Shown piece by piece: positions 33,779 to 41,806 of a stretch of DNA of 64,000 bases. Position 1 is the stretch's first letter. Each line of letters starts with the position of its first letter. This DNA is from PALSA-600 sp963842335 (GTDB taxonomy: Bacteria; Actinomycetota; Thermoleophilia; Gaiellales; Gaiellaceae), in the NCBI GenBank assembly GCA_963842335.1, contig CAWJGF010000003.1:62001-126000 (forward strand). Reading direction: 5' to 3'. A model generated the notes under the pieces. That model did not search any database. It was not told the DNA's origin and was given only the letters and a program-made list of their open reading frames with translations. A program made the position numbers and the translations under genes.

Positions 33779-35058
33779 TGCGGTCGTTCGACGCTCTGCG
33801 CGAGCGGCAGTTCCGGCTGCTCTTCACCGGCCAGATCGTCTCGCTGCTCGGCGACGCGATCACCAGCGTCGCGCTCGCGTTCGCCGTGCTCGACCTGACG
33901 GGCTCGGCGACCGACCTCGGATACGTCTTCGCAGCGAAGATGATCCCGCTCATCGGGTTCCTGCTCGTCGGGGGCGTCTTCGCCGACCGCCTACCGCGAC
34001 GCGCCGTGATGCTGACGGCTGACGTCGCGCGCTTCGGGACGCAGGGCACCGTGGCGCTGCTCATCCTCACTCACAGCGCGCACATCTGGGAGATCGTCGT
34101 GCTTCAAGCGATCTCGGGGACGGCCACCGCGTTCTTCAACCCCGCCTCGACCGGGTTGACGCCAATGACCGTCAGCCCGGAGCGGCTGCAGCAGGCAAAT
34201 GCGCTCCGCGGCCTCTCGATGGCTTCCGCGGGCATCGTCGGCTCCATCGTCTCGGGCGTTCTCGTCGCTGTTGTCGGACCAGGCTGGGCACTTGCGATCG
34301 ACGCCGGCACCTTCGCGTTCAGCGCGTTCTTCCTCGCGCAGCTGCGACTGCCCACCCAGATCACCTTGCCGCCGCAGTCATTCCTCGGCGACCTGCGTGC
34401 GGGTTGGCACGAGTTCGCGTCACGCACCTGGGTCTGGGTGATCGTGGTCGCGGCGTCACTCGGGAACATGGTGAACTCGGTCTGGATCGTGCTCGGGGCC
34501 CAGATCTCGAAGACAGCGCTCGGCGGCCCGCGCGCTTGGGCGCTGATCCTCGCGGCGCTCGGTGTCGGATCGCTCGGCGGCGGGTTCGTCGCACTCCGGG
34601 TGCGGGTGCGTCACCCGCTCTCCTTCGGCGGCTCGCTGCTCGTGTTTCTCGCGCTGCCGAGCGCGCTGCTCGCCCTGCACGCGCCGGTGCTCCTGATCGC
34701 CTCGGGCGCCCTGCTTGCCGGGGGCGGGAACATGGTCTTCAACTCGCTGTGGGAGACGGCGCTCCAGCGGCACATCCCACCTGCGGCCCTCTCACGCGTG
34801 AGCGCCTATGACTGGTTCGGCTCGCTCGCGTTCGCGCCGATCGGTTACGTGATCGCCGGCCCTGCGGCGGTCGCGATCGGGGCAAGCGCGACGCTCTGGA
34901 TCGGAGCCGGCGCGATGGTCGTGATGACCGCTGCCGTGGTCGCAACTCCGAGCGTGCGCCGGCTGCAGATGTTCCCGACGGGGCACGGAGCCGCTCAGAG
35001 CGTGATCGGCGACGCGGTGGCGGCCGAGCGCAGCAGCGCGTCGAGCACGCGTGCCTGA
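33778..35058 (+). CDS. MFS transporter (EntS/macrolide-efflux-like)
   Basis: A 426-residue polytopic membrane protein with about 11-12 hydrophobic helices. The N-terminal region RQFRLLFTGQIVSLLGDAI is typical of the MFS_3 efflux group (enterobactin exporter EntS, macrolide efflux). GTG start overlaps the preceding stop by one base. The C-terminal ~20 codons overlap the convergent oxidoreductase gene by 64 nt. Likely exports a small molecule; cargo unknown. Confidence 0.88.
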   Translation: MRSFDALRERQFRLLFTGQIVSLLGDAITSVALAFAVLDLTGSATDLGYVFAAKMIPLIGFLLVGGVFADRLPRRAVMLTADVARFGTQGTVALLILTHSAHIWEIVVLQAISGTATAFFNPASTGLTPMTVSPERLQQANALRGLSMASAGIVGSIVSGVLVAVVGPGWALAIDAGTFAFSAFFLAQLRLPTQITLPPQSFLGDLRAGWHEFASRTWVWVIVVAASLGNMVNSVWIVLGAQISKTALGGPRAWALILAALGVGSLGGGFVALRVRVRHPLSFGGSLLVFLALPSALLALHAPVLLIASGALLAGGGNMVFNSLWETALQRHIPPAALSRVSAYDWFGSLAFAPIGYVIAGPAAVAIGASATLWIGAGAMVVMTAAVVATPSVRRLQMFPTGHGAAQSVIGDAVAAERSSASSTRA

Positions 35059-35942
35059 CCGAGCATCTCGTCGCGACCGTTCAGCACCGGACGCTCGCCG
35101 CGAATCGCCGCGCAGAAGTCGTCGAGCTCGGCCCGGTAGTGGTCGCCGGGCTCGATGCGGAGCTCCTCCCCATCCAGGAGCACGACGCCCGGCGGGCTCA
35201 CGAACGCCTGCGGCACGAGCAGGACACCCTGGTCACCCACGACCTCGATCTGGTTCACCGTCGCGGTGAAGCCGCACTGGAAGGTCGCCACGAGAGCACC
35301 GAACCGGAGTGTCGCGGCGAACCGCTCGTCGACCTTGCCCCGGCCGAGCCACGACTCGCCGTAGACGCGGTCGGGCTCGCCGAGCACGAGGCGGCAGGCG
35401 CTGACGCAGTAGCAGCCGAGATCGAGGAGCGCGCCGCCACCGAGCCCCGGGACGAAGCGCACGTCGTCCTCGCGCGGGAGGCGCCCGAAGAACGCCGCAC
35501 GCACGGACTGCACCTCGCCGACGCGAGGTAGGAGCTCGCGCAGCAGCCGGGTCTGGCTCGCGTGGCGCCACATGTAGGCCTCCGTCAGAACGAGACCGCG
35601 CTGGTCCGCCTGCTCCCATGCTTCGTCGACCTGCGCCGGCACGCGGGTGTACGGCTTCTCGACGAGCACATGCTTGCCCGCGGCCAGGGCGCGCAGGGTC
35701 CATTCGTGATGCAACGCGTTCGGCAAGGCGATGTAGACCGCGTCGATCCCCTCGTCGGCCAGCAGCGCGTCGTATGACGGCCAGGCGCGCTGGATCCCGT
35801 GCTCGCGGGCGTAGGCCTCGGCGCGCACCGCGTCGCGCGACGAGACCGCGACGATCTCGAACGACGCACCATCGCTTCGCGCGGCAAGGATCGCCCCGTT
35901 GATCGATGCGGTCGAGAGGAGCCCGAGTCGGATTCGCGCCAC
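34995..35942 (-). CDS. Gfo/Idh/MocA-family NAD(P)-dependent oxidoreductase
   Basis: A 315-residue sugar-type oxidoreductase. The Rossmann domain begins at RLGLLSTASI and has the EKPYTR motif (the family lysine in AGKHVLVEKP), followed by the alpha/beta domain with GGGALLDLGCYCVS. GTG 35942 is about 5 nt after a TACGTT hexamer. It is divergent from the IlvD/Edd dehydratase gene across 21 bp; the two -10 hexamers overlap, so transcription of one should interfere with the other. Probably acts on a sugar or inositol derivative. Confidence 0.9.
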   Translation of the reverse strand: MARIRLGLLSTASINGAILAARSDGASFEIVAVSSRDAVRAEAYAREHGIQRAWPSYDALLADEGIDAVYIALPNALHHEWTLRALAAGKHVLVEKPYTRVPAQVDEAWEQADQRGLVLTEAYMWRHASQTRLLRELLPRVGEVQSVRAAFFGRLPREDDVRFVPGLGGGALLDLGCYCVSACRLVLGEPDRVYGESWLGRGKVDERFAATLRFGALVATFQCGFTATVNQIEVVGDQGVLLVPQAFVSPPGVVLLDGEELRIEPGDHYRAELDDFCAAIRGERPVLNGRDEMLGQARVLDALLRSAATASPITL

Positions 35943-35947
35943 GGTAA

Positions 35948-35953
35948 AACGTA
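35948..35953 (-). promoter_or_regulatory. -10 hexamer for the minus-strand Gfo/Idh gene
   Basis: TACGTT on the minus strand, 5 nt before GTG 35942; overlaps the opposing hexamer by two bases. Confidence 0.4.
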
Positions 35954-35957
35954 TTCT
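35952..35957 (+). promoter_or_regulatory. -10 hexamer for the dehydratase-dehydrogenase operon
   Basis: TATTCT, 6 nt before GTG 35964; leaderless pattern, face to face with the hexamer of the divergent gene. Confidence 0.5.
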
Positions 35958-35963
35958 CGCGGC

Positions 35964-37643
35964 GTGAGCCACGACGCGCTTCGACGCCGAGCCCGCGCCG
36001 CTCTTGCTTCCGGAGCCGAGCGCGCACCTGCGCGCGCCCACTTCCGCGCAATGGGAATCGATCCCGCCCGCCTCGACGGCCCGATCGTGGGGGTCGCGTC
36101 GACCTGGACCGGGACGATGCCTTGCAACCTGAACCAACGGGAGCTCGCTGATCGCGTCGCCGACGGTGTCACGGCGGCCGGCGGTGTGGCGCTCGGCTTC
36201 AACACGATCGCCGTCTCCGACAATCAGTCTCAGGGAACCCCGGGGATGCGAGCGTCCCTCGTCTCACGCGAGGTGATCGCCGATTCGATCGAGCTGATGG
36301 TGCATGCCCACGACTTCGACGCTCTTGTCTGCCTCGTCGGCTGCGACAAGACCGTTCCTGCCGCGCTCATGGCGCTCGCACGGGTCGACAAGCCCGCCGT
36401 CGTGCTCTACAGCGGGCCGATGCGCGCCGGGCGCCTGCGCGGCCGAGAGGTGACGATCCAGGATGTCTGGGAGGGCCTCGGAGCGGAGGAGCGCGGCCTG
36501 ATCCCCCGCGCCGAGCTCGACGAGCTCGAGCGGGTCGCGTGCCCCGGCGCCGGCACCTGCGCCGGACACTTCACGGCGAACACGATGGCGGTGGCCCTCG
36601 ACTGCCTCGGGATCGCGACGATCGGCGACGGCCTCATCCCCGCCGACGAGCTCGAAGCCAAGGGCCGCGCTGCCGAGCGCGCGGGCTCGCTGGCCGCTCG
36701 TCTCGCCGGCGGCGAGTTGACCGCGCGCCGCTTCCTCGATCGCCGTGCGCTGCTGAATGCGATGGTCGGAATCGCGGCAAGCGGCGGGTCGACGAACGGA
36801 ATCCTGCACCTGCTCGCGTTCGCGCACGAGGCCGGCGTCGCGTTGACGCTCGATGAGCTCGCCGCGGTCGGGAGCCGCACGCCGGTGATCGCGAGCCTCG
36901 CGCCCGCCGGCCGTTTCATGGCGGAGGATCTGCACCGCGCCGGCGGTACCGCCTCGCTGATCCGTGAGCTCGTGCGCGGCGGTCACGTCGACGGCGCAGC
37001 GCCCACGGTCGACGGGTCGACGCTGGCGGAGGCCACGGCGAGCGCAACGGAACCGGACGGCGAGGTGCTCTTCACGCTCGAGGCGCCCTTCAAGGCGACG
37101 GGTGCGTTGCACGCGCTACGCGGAAACCTTGCACCGGACGGGAGCCTCGTGAAGCTGGCGACGAGGAGGACGGCTCAGACGGGGCCGGCGCGTGTGTTCG
37201 ACAGCGAAGAAGCCTGCACCGATGCCGTGCGTGCCGGGAAAGTCCTGCCCGGCGACGTGCTCGTCGTGCGCTACGAGGGGCCGGCCGGCGGGCCTGGGAT
37301 GCGGGAGATGCTCAGCGTGACCGCGTCGGTCGTCGGCGCGGGACTCGGCGAGTCGGTCGCGCTCGTCACCGACGGGCGGTTCTCGGGTGCGACGCGCGGA
37401 CTGATGGTCGGCCATGTCGCGCCCGAGGCTGCGCGCGGCGGCCCGCTCGCCGTCGTCCGAGACGGCGACCTGATTACGATCGATGCCGACTCGAACAAGC
37501 TCACGATCGACGTCGGCGTCGACGAGCTCGCCGCGCGGCTCGCGACCTGGCAGCCACCCCCCTCGCCGTACAGCAGCGGCGTCCTCGCGCGCTACCGGCT
37601 ACTCGTCGGCTCCGCATCGCAGGGCGCTGTCCTGCGGCCATGA
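35964..37643 (+). CDS. IlvD/Edd-family dehydratase (dihydroxy-acid or sugar-acid dehydratase)
   Basis: An Fe-S dehydratase of 559 residues. Likely cluster ligands are C54 (TMPCN), C127 (VGCDKT) and C199 (GAGTCAG), the pattern of [2Fe-2S] members. The family signature GCDKTVPAALMA and the C-terminal TDGRFSGATRGLMVGHVAPEA are clear. Two reactions are possible: branched-chain amino acid synthesis or dehydration of gluconate-type sugar acids. No ilvB, ilvC or leu genes are near, while the next gene is a glucose-dehydrogenase-type enzyme and sugar oxidoreductases surround it, so the sugar-acid role is favoured by context. Confidence 0.9.
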   Translation: MSHDALRRRARAALASGAERAPARAHFRAMGIDPARLDGPIVGVASTWTGTMPCNLNQRELADRVADGVTAAGGVALGFNTIAVSDNQSQGTPGMRASLVSREVIADSIELMVHAHDFDALVCLVGCDKTVPAALMALARVDKPAVVLYSGPMRAGRLRGREVTIQDVWEGLGAEERGLIPRAELDELERVACPGAGTCAGHFTANTMAVALDCLGIATIGDGLIPADELEAKGRAAERAGSLAARLAGGELTARRFLDRRALLNAMVGIAASGGSTNGILHLLAFAHEAGVALTLDELAAVGSRTPVIASLAPAGRFMAEDLHRAGGTASLIRELVRGGHVDGAAPTVDGSTLAEATASATEPDGEVLFTLEAPFKATGALHALRGNLAPDGSLVKLATRRTAQTGPARVFDSEEACTDAVRAGKVLPGDVLVVRYEGPAGGPGMREMLSVTASVVGAGLGESVALVTDGRFSGATRGLMVGHVAPEAARGGPLAVVRDGDLITIDADSNKLTIDVGVDELAARLATWQPPPSPYSSGVLARYRLLVGSASQGAVLRP

Positions 37644-37647
37644 GCTG

Positions 37648-38685
37648 ATGCGGGCACTTGTCACCCAGCCCGGTGTGGCGCACTCGACTCGCGTCGCCGA
37701 CACGCCCGAGCCGACGGGCGAGGGGGTGCTGCTGCGTGTACTCGAGGTCGGAGTCTGCGGCACCGACCGGGAGATCTCCGAAGGACTGTTCGGTGTCGCC
37801 GCCGGCGACGACGCCGAGCTCGTACTCGGCCACGAGGTGCTCGCGGTCGTGGAACGCGACGGGCACGGGTTCGCGCGCGGTGACCTCGTGACGGCGACCG
37901 TGCGCCGGTCGTGCCGCCGGTGCGTCGCCTGCGAGGAGGGATCGCCCGACTCGTGCTTGACGGGTGACTACAGCGAGCGCGGGATCACGCGCCTCGATGG
38001 CTTCGCGCGCGAGCTTCTCCTCGAGGATCCGACCCAGGTGATCGCCGTTCCACCCTCGCTCGGGCGGCTCGGTGTCCTGGCCGAGCCGATGTCGGTCTGC
38101 GCCCGCGCGCTGAGGCATGCGCTCGCGATCGGCGGGCGCCAGCCGTGGCAGCTCGAGCGAGCGCTCGTGATCGGGGCGGGCGCGGTCGGGACGCTTTCGA
38201 CGCTCCTGCTCCGCCTGCACGGCGTGGATGTGTGGACAACGTCGCTCGAGCCGTCGAACGAGCTGGTCGAAGGCGTCGGCGGCCACTACGTCGAGACCGG
38301 CGACGGCGCCTCTGGCCTGCAGGAGCTCGGGGGCTTCGACGTCGTGATCGAAGCGGCGGGGAACGCGCAGCTGATGGCGACCACGCTCGGCCTCTTGCGT
38401 CGAAGCGGCGTTGCCTGCCTCCTCGGCATCGATCCGCGCAACCAGACCGTCGAGCTCGACGGGCCGACGCTGGCGCTCGACACGATCCTCGAGAACCGCG
38501 TCCTCTTCGGCAGTGTCAACGCCCAGCGACAGGACTGGCTCGCAGGCGTTGCCGCACTCGACGAGGCCCGCGAGCGCTGGCCGGGCGTCCTCGAGACCTT
38601 CATCGGCCTCCGCGTGCCGGTCGACCGCTTCGGCGAGGCGTTCGCGTTCCGCGGCGGCAAGGCGACGCTCGTCCTTCAGGACTGA
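37648..38685 (+). CDS. Zinc-dependent glucose 1-dehydrogenase-like alcohol dehydrogenase
   Basis: A 345-residue medium-chain dehydrogenase. Catalytic zinc ligands include C37 (GVCGTDREI) and H62-E63 (GHEV); the structural zinc quartet is C89, C92, C95 and C103. The LTGDYSERGI stretch and the FGSVNA segment in the C-terminal half are characteristic of the archaeal-type glucose dehydrogenase group. It follows the IlvD/Edd gene by 4 nt. Together they could turn an aldose into a 2-keto-3-deoxy sugar acid (non-phosphorylated Entner-Doudoroff-like route), with a lactonase supplied elsewhere. Confidence 0.87.
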   Translation: MRALVTQPGVAHSTRVADTPEPTGEGVLLRVLEVGVCGTDREISEGLFGVAAGDDAELVLGHEVLAVVERDGHGFARGDLVTATVRRSCRRCVACEEGSPDSCLTGDYSERGITRLDGFARELLLEDPTQVIAVPPSLGRLGVLAEPMSVCARALRHALAIGGRQPWQLERALVIGAGAVGTLSTLLLRLHGVDVWTTSLEPSNELVEGVGGHYVETGDGASGLQELGGFDVVIEAAGNAQLMATTLGLLRRSGVACLLGIDPRNQTVELDGPTLALDTILENRVLFGSVNAQRQDWLAGVAALDEARERWPGVLETFIGLRVPVDRFGEAFAFRGGKATLVLQD

Positions 38686-38697
38686 ATGTTGCGCCCA

Positions 38698-38797
38698 TCC
38701 TCAATCTGGTTTCACTCTCTGAACCAGGTTGACGAGTTCCGAACCGCCCGCCCCTCCGAGAAACTCTGCAACCTGGTTGAAGCCAAACCAGGTTGCG
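38698..38797. repeat. 100-bp intergenic two-hairpin repeat, copy 1
   Basis: Begins TCCTCAATCTGG and ends ACCAGGTTGCG. It contains two inverted-repeat pairs built on CCTGG and CCAGG (AACCTGGTT with AACCAGGTT in the second). A second copy at 46169-46269 matches at roughly four of five positions by eye. Here it fills the gap between two convergent genes. Confidence 0.8.
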
Positions 38798-38807
38798 CGC
38801 ATCCTCG

Positions 38808-39914
38808 TCAGAGCGTGCGGTAGCTGACCTGCTCGCGCCGGCCGGTCTGGCCCGAGCGAAGGATTGCGTCGCCGACCTCGGACGCGCGGTAGCCGTCCTC
38901 GAACGTCGCGCCGTAGGGCGCGACATCGCCGTCCGAGACGATCGTCTCCAGCATGTGGTGCAGCTCGTGCACGAACGTGTCGCCCCAGCCGATGATGTGG
39001 CCGGGCGGCCACCAGTGCTCCCAGAATGGATGGTTTGCCTCGGTGACGAGTACCGTCTTGAAGCCGCGCGCGCGGTCGCCGTCCGCCCGGAAGACCTGCA
39101 GCTCGTTCAGTCGCTCCATGTCGAACGCGAGCGAGCCCTTCGAGCCGTTGATCTCCCATTGGAACGCGTTCCGCCGGCCGAGCGCGAGCCGCGTCCCCTC
39201 GATCGTGCCGATCGACCCGTTCTCGAACTCGACCGCGGCTTCCAGCGCATCGTCCACCTTGCGGCCCGCGACGAACGTCTTCACGAATCCGGAGACAGAC
39301 GCGATCTCGCCGTTCAGAAAGCGGCCGAGGTCGATCACGTGCGTGCCGATGTCGCCAAGCGCACCCGAACCCGCCTCGTCGGGCGCGAAGCGCCACGTGT
39401 CGAGCGACGGATCGTCGGCCCAGTCCTGCAGGTAGCGGCCGCGAAAGTGGCGGATCTCCCCCAGTTCGCCGGCGTCGATCATCTCTCGCGCCAGACGCAC
39501 GGCCGGCACGAAGCGGTAGTTGAAGGCGCACAAATGCTTGACGCCGGTCGCCGCAACGCGCTTCCAGATGTCGTAGCTCTCGTCGGCGTCACGCCCGAGC
39601 GGCTTCTCGCAGATCACGTGCTTGCCCGCCTCCGCTGCCGCCACCGTCGGCTCCGCGTGCAGCGAGTTGGGGCCACCGTTGTCGAAGAGCCCGATGCGAT
39701 CGTCGGTGACGAGTTCGCGCCAGTCGCGAGTCGCGTACTCGTAGCCGTACCTCGCCGCCGCCTCGCCAACTGCCTCTTCGTCGCGTCCGGCGATGCCGAC
39801 GAGCCGCGGCTCGAGCGGCGGCGGCCACGTCATGTACGCGATTTTCTTGAACGCGTTCGAGTGCGCCTTGCCCATGAACGCGTAACCCAGCATCCCGATC
39901 CCGATCTCGGCCAT
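38808..39914 (-). CDS. Gfo/Idh/MocA-family oxidoreductase, 368 residues
   Basis: NAD(P)-dependent sugar or cyclitol dehydrogenase. The Rossmann start is GIGMLGYAFMGKAHSNAF, the cofactor-site lysine is in GKHVICEKPLGRD, and the catalytic-domain motif is GSGALGDIGTHVIDLGRFL with the usual Asp/His pair. WWPPGHIIGWGDTFVHE near the C-terminus is typical of the larger subgroup. It is divergent from another member of the same family, with 47 bp between starts. Substrate unknown. Confidence 0.92.
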   Translation of the reverse strand: MAEIGIGMLGYAFMGKAHSNAFKKIAYMTWPPPLEPRLVGIAGRDEEAVGEAAARYGYEYATRDWRELVTDDRIGLFDNGGPNSLHAEPTVAAAEAGKHVICEKPLGRDADESYDIWKRVAATGVKHLCAFNYRFVPAVRLAREMIDAGELGEIRHFRGRYLQDWADDPSLDTWRFAPDEAGSGALGDIGTHVIDLGRFLNGEIASVSGFVKTFVAGRKVDDALEAAVEFENGSIGTIEGTRLALGRRNAFQWEINGSKGSLAFDMERLNELQVFRADGDRARGFKTVLVTEANHPFWEHWWPPGHIIGWGDTFVHELHHMLETIVSDGDVAPYGATFEDGYRASEVGDAILRSGQTGRREQVSYRTL

Positions 39915-39920
39915 CGCGCG

Positions 39921-39926
39921 ATACTA
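39921..39926 (-). promoter_or_regulatory. -10 hexamer for the minus-strand Gfo/Idh gene at 38.8-39.9 kb
   Basis: TAGTAT on the minus strand with 6 nt to ATG 39914; a close match to the -10 consensus. Confidence 0.55.
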
Positions 39927-39961
39927 CGCAGTCCAGGGTCGCGCAAACCGAAGGAGCGCAC

Positions 39962-40936
39962 GTGTCGCACGCAGTGAAGTGGGGAATCATCTCGACCGCA
40001 GACATCAACCGGAAGGTGATCCCGGGCGCGCACTTCTCGCCCAAGGTCGATCTCATCGCGGTTGCAAGCCGCGACCAGGCCCGCGCCGACGAATACGCGA
40101 AGCAGTGGGAGATCGAGCGCGCGTACGGATCCTACGACGCCCTCCTGGCGGACCCGGAGATCGAAGCGGTGTACATCTCGCTGCCCAACACGATGCATTG
40201 CGAGTGGTCGATCAAGGCAATGGAGGCCGGCAAGCACGTGCTCTGCGAGAAGCCGATGAGCCGCCATCCCGCCGAGGTCACCGAGGCGTTCGACGTCGCC
40301 GACCGGACCGGCCTCTGGCTCAGCGAGGGGTTCATGTATCGCCACAACCCCCAGACGAGGCGTCTCCAGCAGCTGATCGCCGACGGTGCGATCGGCGAGG
40401 TGCGGGTCGTTCGCTCGGTGTTCAGCTATTCGCTCTACGACGACGACAACATTCGCCTGCGGACGGACGTCGAGGGAGGCTCGCTGATGGACGTCGGCTG
40501 TTACAACGTCAGCGGCTCGCGGCTCGTCGGCGGCGAGCCCGAGCACGCCTTCGGCGAAGCCTGGGTCGGTCCATCGGGAACCGACTGGGTGTTCGCCGGC
40601 ACGCTCCGCTTTCCGTCGAACGTGATCGCAACGTTCCACTGCGGCACGGCATTGCCGGAGCACGACGAGCTCGAGGTGATCGGCAGCGAGGGCTCGCTCT
40701 TCCTCGACGATCCGTGGCACTGCAAGTCAGCGGTGATCGAGATCAGGCGCGCGGACGGCGTCGAACGGGTCAGGATCGAACGAGAGGACTCCTACCGCCT
40801 CGAGCTCGAGAACCTGAGCGACGCGATCCGCGGCGAGGGCCAGCTGCTGCTCGGCCGGGACGACGCGGTCGGCCAGGCCAGGGCGCTCGAGGCGCTCCAT
40901 GCGTCGGCGACGCGAGGCGAGCGCGTCACGCTATGA
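39962..40936 (+). CDS. Gfo/Idh/MocA-family oxidoreductase, 324 residues
   Basis: GTG 39962 follows an AAGGAG ribosome site. The Rossmann part starts KWGIISTADINRKVIPGA, the lysine motif is GKHVLCEKPMSRHPAEV and the C-terminal domain has GGSLMDVGCYNVSGSRLV. It is more like the gene product at 34995-35942 than the one just upstream, with the same Cys-Tyr after the Asp-Val-Gly motif. It overlaps the D-lyxose isomerase-like gene by 4 nt, so both likely act on one rare sugar. Confidence 0.92.
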   Translation: MSHAVKWGIISTADINRKVIPGAHFSPKVDLIAVASRDQARADEYAKQWEIERAYGSYDALLADPEIEAVYISLPNTMHCEWSIKAMEAGKHVLCEKPMSRHPAEVTEAFDVADRTGLWLSEGFMYRHNPQTRRLQQLIADGAIGEVRVVRSVFSYSLYDDDNIRLRTDVEGGSLMDVGCYNVSGSRLVGGEPEHAFGEAWVGPSGTDWVFAGTLRFPSNVIATFHCGTALPEHDELEVIGSEGSLFLDDPWHCKSAVIEIRRADGVERVRIEREDSYRLELENLSDAIRGEGQLLLGRDDAVGQARALEALHASATRGERVTL

Positions 40937-41388
40937 CCGACGCGGAGGCGCGCGCGCGGGCGGCGGCGATGCTCGCGGAGGCGGGCGTCGTGCTCACACC
41001 CGCCGAACGCGGCGCGATCGAGGTCGCTGACTTCGGCCTCGGGCGCCTCGAGGAGCTCGGGCTCCAGATCGTCGTCTACGTGAACACCGACCGTGTGTGC
41101 GCGAAGGAGCTCGTGCTCTTCCCACGGCAGGCGTGTCCGGAGCATCGCCACCCTCCCGTCGCGGGCGGCCCGGGCAAGGAGGAGACATTCCGGTGCCGGC
41201 GTGGCACCGTCCACCTGCACATCCGAGGCACGGAGGAGATCGTGCTCGCCCCGGGCGATCAGTTCACGATCCCGCCGGACACCTTGCACTGGTTTCAGGC
41301 AGGAGACGAGGGCGCCATCGTCTCCGAGTTCTCGACGACGAGCCACGACGAGTCGGACGTCTTCAGCGACCCGCAGATCGTTCGATAG
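40933..41388 (+). CDS. Cupin-fold D-lyxose ketol-isomerase-like protein
   Basis: A 151-residue single-domain cupin. The metal site is visible as EHRHPP then GKEETFRCRRG and, toward the end, PPDTLHWFQAG, giving the His-His-Glu-His set of D-lyxose isomerases (YdaE type), which interconvert D-lyxose or D-mannose with the ketose. The order H-x-H, E, H and the GKEETF motif are specific to that group. Coupled by overlap to the Gfo/Idh gene before it; the last 26 nt overlap the convergent GlcG-like gene. Confidence 0.85.
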   Translation: MTDAEARARAAAMLAEAGVVLTPAERGAIEVADFGLGRLEELGLQIVVYVNTDRVCAKELVLFPRQACPEHRHPPVAGGPGKEETFRCRRGTVHLHIRGTEEIVLAPGDQFTIPPDTLHWFQAGDEGAIVSEFSTTSHDESDVFSDPQIVR

Positions 41389-41749
41389 CGCGCAGCGCCA
41401 GCCGCTCGTCGACCTCACCAGGCAGGCCGCTGACGCCGACCGCGCCTACTCGCACGTCGTCCTCGAAGACGGCTACGCCGCCGAGGAAGAAGGTGAAGAA
41501 GGGATCGAAGCTCGCCCGCTCGACGGCGTCGTCCTCCACCTTCTCGGCGAGCTCTCGCGTCGTTCGCGCATCGCTCCGTGCCGCCGTATATGCCTTGCGT
41601 TGAGCGTTCAGGCGCGTGTCGGGCGCCGCACCGTCCATGGTCGCGGCGGCAACGATCTCACCGTGGGCATCCGCGACGAATACCGAGACCGGTCCGGACG
41701 CCTCGGAGACGACGCTGGCGACGATCGCCTGGGCACGGGCAAGCCTCAT
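41363..41749 (-). CDS. GlcG/HbpS-family haem- or cofactor-binding protein
   Basis: A 128-residue domain of the GlcG/HbpS (DUF336) fold: RLARAQAIVASVV, then a VSVFVADAHGEIVAAATMDGA strand pair, KAYTAAR, and the closing VGAVGVSGLPGEVDERLA. The long in-frame extension before ATG 41749 is not conserved-looking. Members bind haem or act in glycolate or diol utilisation; the glycolate-oxidase-like gene at 32.4 kb is in the window but not adjacent. Divergent from the UnbU-UnbV gene. Confidence 0.75.
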   Translation of the reverse strand: MRLARAQAIVASVVSEASGPVSVFVADAHGEIVAAATMDGAAPDTRLNAQRKAYTAARSDARTTRELAEKVEDDAVERASFDPFFTFFLGGVAVFEDDVRVGAVGVSGLPGEVDERLALRAIERSAGR

Positions 41750-41791
41750 CGCTGCATTCTGCCGCAGCCGAAATTCATACGCAGGGTGGGC

Positions 41792-41797
41792 TAGCCT
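41792..41797 (+). promoter_or_regulatory. -10 hexamer for the UnbU-UnbV fusion gene
   Basis: TAGCCT, 9 nt before ATG 41807. A GGAGG partly overlaps the gap, so the start may be used with or without a leader. Confidence 0.45.
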
Positions 41798-41806
41798 GGA
41801 GGCCTG

